Below are positions 7,217 through 9,832 of a stretch of 9,832 nt of DNA, in pieces (the stretch's first letter is position 1; each line of letters begins with the position of its first letter). This DNA is from an uncultured Rikenellaceae bacterium. Its GTDB lineage: Bacteria; Bacteroidota; Bacteroidia; Bacteroidales; Rikenellaceae. The stretch is from assembly GCA_947054185.1 (NCBI GenBank), contig CAMRVW010000084.1, positions 1-9,832 of the forward strand. The letters run 5' to 3'. The notes below the pieces were generated by a model. It saw only the letters and a program-made list of their open reading frames with translations. It had not been told where the DNA came from and did not search any database. A program made the translations under genes and the position numbers.

Positions 7217-7235
7217 GACCTGTTTCAATCAGGTC
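7217..7235. promoter_or_regulatory. Dyad GACCTG-N7-CAGGTC upstream of the ClC gene
   Basis: Two exactly complementary 6-bp arms around TTTCAAT form a 19-bp symmetric site about 56 nt upstream of the TAnnTTTG element of the ClC gene. The arm spacing puts the arm centres about 13 bp apart. It is a plausible repressor or activator site, or an RNA hairpin from an upstream start. Confidence 0.4.
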
Positions 7236-7291
7236 AGGCTATGTTTCGACCGTCATTCAGGCTCAGCTTTTCGGGTATTGCAAAAAATTAT

Positions 7292-7299
7292 TACATTTG
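7292..7299 (+). promoter_or_regulatory. Candidate -7 element TACATTTG, only 4 nt before the ClC ATG
   Basis: TACATTTG is an exact match to the Bacteroidetes TAnnTTTG element. No TTG is present 19-21 nt upstream (CTTTTC at 7267-7272 is the nearest), so the -33 part is weak. Transcription from it would start at or next to the ATG at 7304, giving a leaderless or nearly leaderless mRNA. Confidence 0.45.
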
Positions 7300-7303
7300 C
7301 CTC

Positions 7304-9097
7304 ATGAAAGTATTCGATAGTATAAACAGGGGTTTGTCGGTGGCGCACCGTTTTCTGATAAGGCAGGCCAAAAGGCTCTCCGAACGTCAGTTGATGGTCG
7401 TTATCGCATTCGTCGTGGGTGTGGTTGCCGCCATAGCCGCCTATATCTTCGAGTGGATTGTCGAGGAGATACGCACATGGCTCTCAGAGGTGGTCAACGC
7501 CGACAGTGTCAACCTGTTATATTTCGTAATGCCGGTGGTGGGCATTGTGCTGGTAACCATTTTCGTCAAATATATCGTCAAAGACGACATCAGCCACGGC
7601 GTCACGCGTGTGCTTTACGCCATAACCCACTCGGGTTCCAAGCTCAAGAGCCACAACACATACTCGTCGATAGTGGCAGGCGCCACCACCATAGCATTCG
7701 GCGGATCGGTCGGTCCCGAGGCCCCCATGGTGATGACGGGGGCGGCGGTCGGCTCCAACATCGGGCGTTTCTTCCGCATGAATTACCGCAACACCACCAT
7801 CCTTTTGGGGTGCGGCACGGCGGCGGGGCTGGCGGCCATATTCAAGGCTCCCATAGCCGGCGTGATTTTCGTGCTCGAGGTGCTCATGCTCAACGTGACA
7901 CTATTTTCAATAATACCGATACTGATAGCCGCAGTCACTAGCACCACCATAATATATTTTCTAAACGGCTTCGAGCCTCACTTTTCGGTCGGTTACGGCG
8001 ACACCATACTGTCTATAGACAACATGCCATATTACATACTTTTAGGCATATTCTGCGGGCTTGTGTCGTACTATCTGATAGCCAGCTCGGGATATATAGA
8101 AAAGCATTTCAAGAAGATACCGTCGCAATATAAAAAATGGCTCGTCGGAGGCTCTGCACTCGGCCTGCTCATATTTCTGTTGCCACCCCTTTACGGCCAG
8201 GGTTACAACATAATAACCCTGCTAATAGACCGCGATACCAACAGTCTGTTCAACAATACCTTGTTTTACTCCCTGCGTGACAATGTGTGGGTGTTGCTGG
8301 CCTATCTGGCTGCCATAATAGGTTTCAAATCCATAGCCATGGCTTGCACAAATGCTGCCGGCGGCGTGGGCGGGGCATTTGCCCCCTCGCTTTTCGTGGG
8401 CGCATTTGCCGGTTATTTCTTCGCCACACTGCTCAACAGCATATTCGGGCTCGACTTACCAGTGGTGTCGTTCGTGCTCGTGGGCATGGCCGGGGTGATG
8501 TCGGGGGCCATGAACTCACCGCTTACCGCCGTCTTCCTGATAGCAGAGATAACAGGCGGGTACAGGCTGTTCGTGCCATTGATGTTAGTGTCGGCGATGG
8601 CTTTTGCCATTTGTTATTATTTCACCCCCTTTTCGGTATATACACGCGACCTGGTGATGAAAGGCGACATTACGGCACTGAGCTCGGAGCGCTCCATGCT
8701 CTTTCTCGACCTTGCCAATCTTGTGGAGGAGGACTTCTCGACAGTGCACGAAGACATGACCCTCGGCGACATGGTCGACGTGGTGGCCACATGCAAACGC
8801 AACATATTCCCCGTGGTTGACGAAGCGCGCCATTTGGTCGGGGTGGTAACACTCGACGACATACGCTCCGACATGTTCGACCGTTCGCTATACTCTCAGA
8901 ACCATGTCTCCGATTACATGAGTCTTCCACCCGCGACCATAACCATGGACGACCCTGTGGGCGACGTACTCGACAAATTCGACCGTTCGGGTGCATGGAA
9001 CCTGCCGGTGCTGACATCAGACGGACGCTATCAGGGCTTCGTGTCCAAAAGCAAGATATTTTCGGAATATCGCAGCGAGTTGGCTGCAAACGCATGA
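7304..9097 (+). CDS. ClC-family anion channel/transporter with C-terminal CBS pair
   Basis: This is an inner-membrane ClC protein of 597 aa, predicted to move chloride or a related anion. The hydrophobic ClC body spans about residues 28-440. The gating-glutamate motif is GGSVGPEAP (133-141), with Glu139 at the position of Glu148 in E. coli ClC. The filter segment GGAFAP (356-361) is present, and Tyr446 in FSVYTRDL matches the central Tyr445. Two CBS domains follow (about 478-530 and 534-590). The GSGIP segment is replaced by SHGVT (97-101). FVLEVL (189-194) carries Val193 where exchangers usually have the internal proton glutamate. I chose ATG at 7304; the frame is open for 69 more codons upstream, but that part resembles no ClC and covers the control region. 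The neighbour lipA is divergent; nothing suggests a shared role. Confidence 0.93.
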   Translation: MKVFDSINRGLSVAHRFLIRQAKRLSERQLMVVIAFVVGVVAAIAAYIFEWIVEEIRTWLSEVVNADSVNLLYFVMPVVGIVLVTIFVKYIVKDDISHGVTRVLYAITHSGSKLKSHNTYSSIVAGATTIAFGGSVGPEAPMVMTGAAVGSNIGRFFRMNYRNTTILLGCGTAAGLAAIFKAPIAGVIFVLEVLMLNVTLFSIIPILIAAVTSTTIIYFLNGFEPHFSVGYGDTILSIDNMPYYILLGIFCGLVSYYLIASSGYIEKHFKKIPSQYKKWLVGGSALGLLIFLLPPLYGQGYNIITLLIDRDTNSLFNNTLFYSLRDNVWVLLAYLAAIIGFKSIAMACTNAAGGVGGAFAPSLFVGAFAGYFFATLLNSIFGLDLPVVSFVLVGMAGVMSGAMNSPLTAVFLIAEITGGYRLFVPLMLVSAMAFAICYYFTPFSVYTRDLVMKGDITALSSERSMLFLDLANLVEEDFSTVHEDMTLGDMVDVVATCKRNIFPVVDEARHLVGVVTLDDIRSDMFDRSLYSQNHVSDYMSLPPATITMDDPVGDVLDKFDRSGAWNLPVLTSDGRYQGFVSKSKIFSEYRSELAANA

Positions 9098-9117
9098 GAC
9101 GAAACGGGCGGTTATGT

Positions 9118-9244
9118 TGCGGGACTCTTCCGTTTATTCTGCCGGGATTGCCGTTTTGATTTGACGGCACTGTCGTTTTTGTATGCGGGAACTGCTGTTA
9201 TTGGTTTGCTTGCACTGCCCCCTTTATGTTTTGCGGGAACTGCC
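9118..9244 (+). repeat. Six degenerate ~22-bp tandem units after the ClC gene
   Basis: Variants of the core TGCGGGAACTGCC start at 9118 (TGCGGGACTCTTCC), 9140 (TGCCGGGATTGCC), 9162 (TGACGGCACTGTC), 9184 (TGCGGGAACTGCT), 9207 (TGCTTGCACTGCC) and 9232 (TGCGGGAACTGCC). Spacings are 22, 22, 22, 23 and 25 bp, with linkers usually close to GTTTATT. The array begins 21 nt beyond the ClC stop codon and runs into the conserved 52-nt element. It is not a CRISPR: no constant repeat alternates with unique spacers. A period of 22 also argues against coding. Confidence 0.75.
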
Positions 9245-9280
9245 TCCGGCGGCCCTTCCGGGGGAGGGGTCACAGACCCC
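9229..9280 (+). repeat. Right copy of the 52-nt gene-end repeat element
   Basis: This is the inverted partner of 1-52 (49 of 52 identical). It starts with the last short unit TTTTGCGGGAACTGCC, continues through a GC-rich block in which CCTCC (9244-9248) can pair with GGAGG (9262-9266), and closes with GGGGTC-ACA-GACCCC (9266-9280). Conservation between the copies stops at the hairpin on this side; beyond it the sequence becomes A/T-rich. Confidence 0.85.
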
Positions 9281-9295
9281 GCTTTGATATTTTTG
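9266..9295 (+). terminator. Possible terminator for the ClC gene at the end of the repeat
   Basis: The 6-bp GC stem GGGGTC/GACCCC with a 3-nt loop is followed by GCTTTGATATTTTTG, with a run of five T starting 10 nt after the stem. The hairpin is strong, but the T-run is displaced, so this is a poor textbook terminator. The equivalent hairpin after the S41 gene (1-15) lies at the window edge, so its downstream sequence cannot be examined. Confidence 0.35.
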
Positions 9296-9320
9296 GGGAA
9301 CAACTAAAGAATAAATTACA

Positions 9321-9371
9321 TCTGTTTTATACATATGTTTCGACATTCGTCTTACACATTTATAAAACAGA
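9321..9371. repeat. 51-nt near-perfect palindrome
   Basis: The outer arms TCTGTTTTATA (9321-9331) and TATAAAACAGA (9361-9371) are exactly complementary over 11 bp. Inside, AT, then TGT/ACA, then GAC/GTC continue the pairing across single symmetric mismatches, giving about 19 paired positions and a 4-nt loop ATTC. It lies in gene-free DNA 224 bp beyond the ClC stop. It could be a protein-binding site, a small mobile repeat or a bidirectional terminator; a T-run (GTTTTTGG) follows closely on the plus strand. Confidence 0.7.
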
Positions 9372-9592
9372 CGTTTTTGGCCCTGAGGTTGAATGCCTAA
9401 AGGATGTCAAAACATGGGCTATGACCTATCGAGGAAAGGGTGCGGAGACAGGGCGAAATAAACGACATAACGGCAAACAAATGCCCACCGCATCACTAAT
9501 ATAAAAATGACGCTCACTCTCCAATCGGAAGTTTTTACTTCGCAGGGTTTAGCCGTATGACTTTATGGGCGATAGTATTTTGCCACGCATGC
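9372..9592. other. Gene-free stretch
   Basis: No credible coding frame, promoter or RNA gene is visible here. Open frames that cross it run through the repeat elements and resemble nothing I know. A small hairpin GAAGT-TTTT-ACTTC lies at 9528-9541. Confidence 0.5.
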
Positions 9593-9832
9593 CTTTGTTC
9601 CGGCAGGGCGGCCGAGGCACGAGGCCGCAACGGGCCGCACCTCGCGGTGGGCAGAAAATCCCCCGCGGAGGCCCGTAACCCGCAGAGCAATATATAGCAC
9701 AGAGACTTGGGGGCGGCGGTGAAGCACATCACCTCCCCGCCTTGCCACCGCAGGCTCGGCCCGAAGCTCATTCACGCCCAAAGGCACCTCCCCAACCAAT
9801 CCAAGGTGCCGCCCGTCTGTATCACCCACCAC
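9593..9832. other. GC-rich segment with four successive hairpins (possible structured RNA)
   Basis: Four GC-rich pairings follow one another. GCGGCC (9608) pairs with GGCCGC (9628). ACGGGCC (9630-9636) pairs with GGCCCGT (9670-9676), enclosing CGCGG/CCGCG (9643-9647/9663-9667). GGCGG...GGTGA (9712-9722) pairs with TCACC...CCGCC (9729-9741). GGCACCT (9782-9788) pairs with AGGTGCC (9803-9809). Such dense nested pairing suggests a structured RNA or a fold-back repeat. I could not match it to RNase P RNA, tmRNA, SRP RNA or a known riboswitch. A minus-strand frame stays open from 9832 to 9563, so the 3' end of a protein gene is an alternative, but its arginine-rich translation is unconvincing. Confidence 0.35.

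Larger units (their letters stand above)
6963..7303. other. Divergent control region between lipA and the ClC gene
   Basis: I see no gene in this 341-bp stretch. It holds the lipA promoter (7025-7055), a palindrome AAAACGTTTT (6977-6986) near lipA, imperfect direct repeats (7130 and 7157), two dyads (7201-7212 and 7217-7235) and a TAnnTTTG element against the ClC start. An open frame runs from 7097 into the ClC gene, but it has no family resemblance before 7304 and spans the control elements. Confidence 0.7.

Noticed and set aside
7097..7303. 69-codon N-terminal extension of the ClC frame
   Set aside because: It has no resemblance to ClC N-termini and overlaps two dyads, direct repeats and the TAnnTTTG element; ATG at 7304 fits the family.
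1..9280. Composite transposon bounded by the 52-nt inverted repeats
   Set aside because: Everything between them is housekeeping genes with no transposase, and each repeat is better explained by association with a gene 3' end.
9118..9280. CRISPR array
   Set aside because: Units are contiguous and degenerate, with no constant repeat/unique spacer alternation and no cas genes.
9288..9295. TATTTTTG as a promoter on the plus strand
   Set aside because: It matches TAnnTTTG, but no TTG lies at the right distance upstream and no gene follows.
9112..9303. Small minus-strand protein (63 codons)
   Set aside because: It is made up entirely of translated repeat units, whose 22-bp period breaks the reading frame pattern.
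9321..9371. Invertible promoter flanked by inverted repeats
   Set aside because: The spacer between arms is only 29 bp, itself palindromic, has no exact promoter element and leads into no gene.
9552..9575. Similarity to the end of the S41 gene (GACTTTATG followed by GATAG, near 97-115)
   Set aside because: The match is short and interrupted, lies in coding sequence at one site only, and is probably chance.
9563..9832. Partial minus-strand protein gene entering from the right edge
   Set aside because: The arginine-rich translation has no recognisable motif, and overlapping frames on the same strand are also open, as expected in GC-rich DNA; kept only as an alternative in the hairpin-cluster entry.

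Overview
The window carries six complete protein genes and looks like a chromosomal housekeeping segment from a member of the Bacteroidota, most likely Bacteroidales. The signs are the protein types (a membrane-anchored S41 protease, a ClC protein with SHGVT in place of GSGIP), almost no Shine-Dalgarno sequences, and Bacteroidetes-type promoter elements (TTG, 20 nt, TAnnTTTG upstream of lipA; TAnnTTTG upstream of the ClC gene). The sequence looks moderately GC-rich. The genus cannot be told from what is visible. There is no tRNA, rRNA, CRISPR array, transposase or phage gene.

Layout: positions 94-6962 are all transcribed leftward (minus strand). In transcription order they are lipA (lipoyl synthase), lipB (octanoyltransferase), recJ (single-strand exonuclease), murF (last cytoplasmic UDP-MurNAc-peptide ligase) and an S41 C-terminal processing protease. 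recJ and murF are separated by 2 nt and are almost surely co-transcribed. lipA and lipB form a pathway pair: LipB loads octanoate onto the lipoyl domains of 2-oxoacid dehydrogenases and the glycine cleavage H protein, and LipA inserts the two sulfurs. A divergent 341-bp control region (6963-7303) separates lipA from a rightward ClC-type anion channel/transporter gene with a CBS pair (7304-9097). The last 735 bp (9098-9832) contain no convincing protein gene.

The genes are ordinary; the unusual material is between them. A 52-nt GC-rich element (49/52 identical) is present at both ends of the window in inverted orientation (1-52 and 9229-9280). Each copy lies just beyond the stop codon of a gene, in the same orientation relative to that gene. 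Each is preceded by degenerate tandem units with a TGCGGGAACTGCC-like core: two units on the left, six on the right at about 22-bp spacing. Other gaps (4891-5230, 5903-6083) hold different degenerate short-period repeats. The right end also holds a 51-nt near-perfect palindrome (9321-9371) and a run of four GC-rich hairpins (9608-9809), which could be a structured RNA or another genomic repeat. No new multi-gene system is visible. The best leads are the gene-end repeat family, the hairpin cluster and the apparently leaderless ClC gene.
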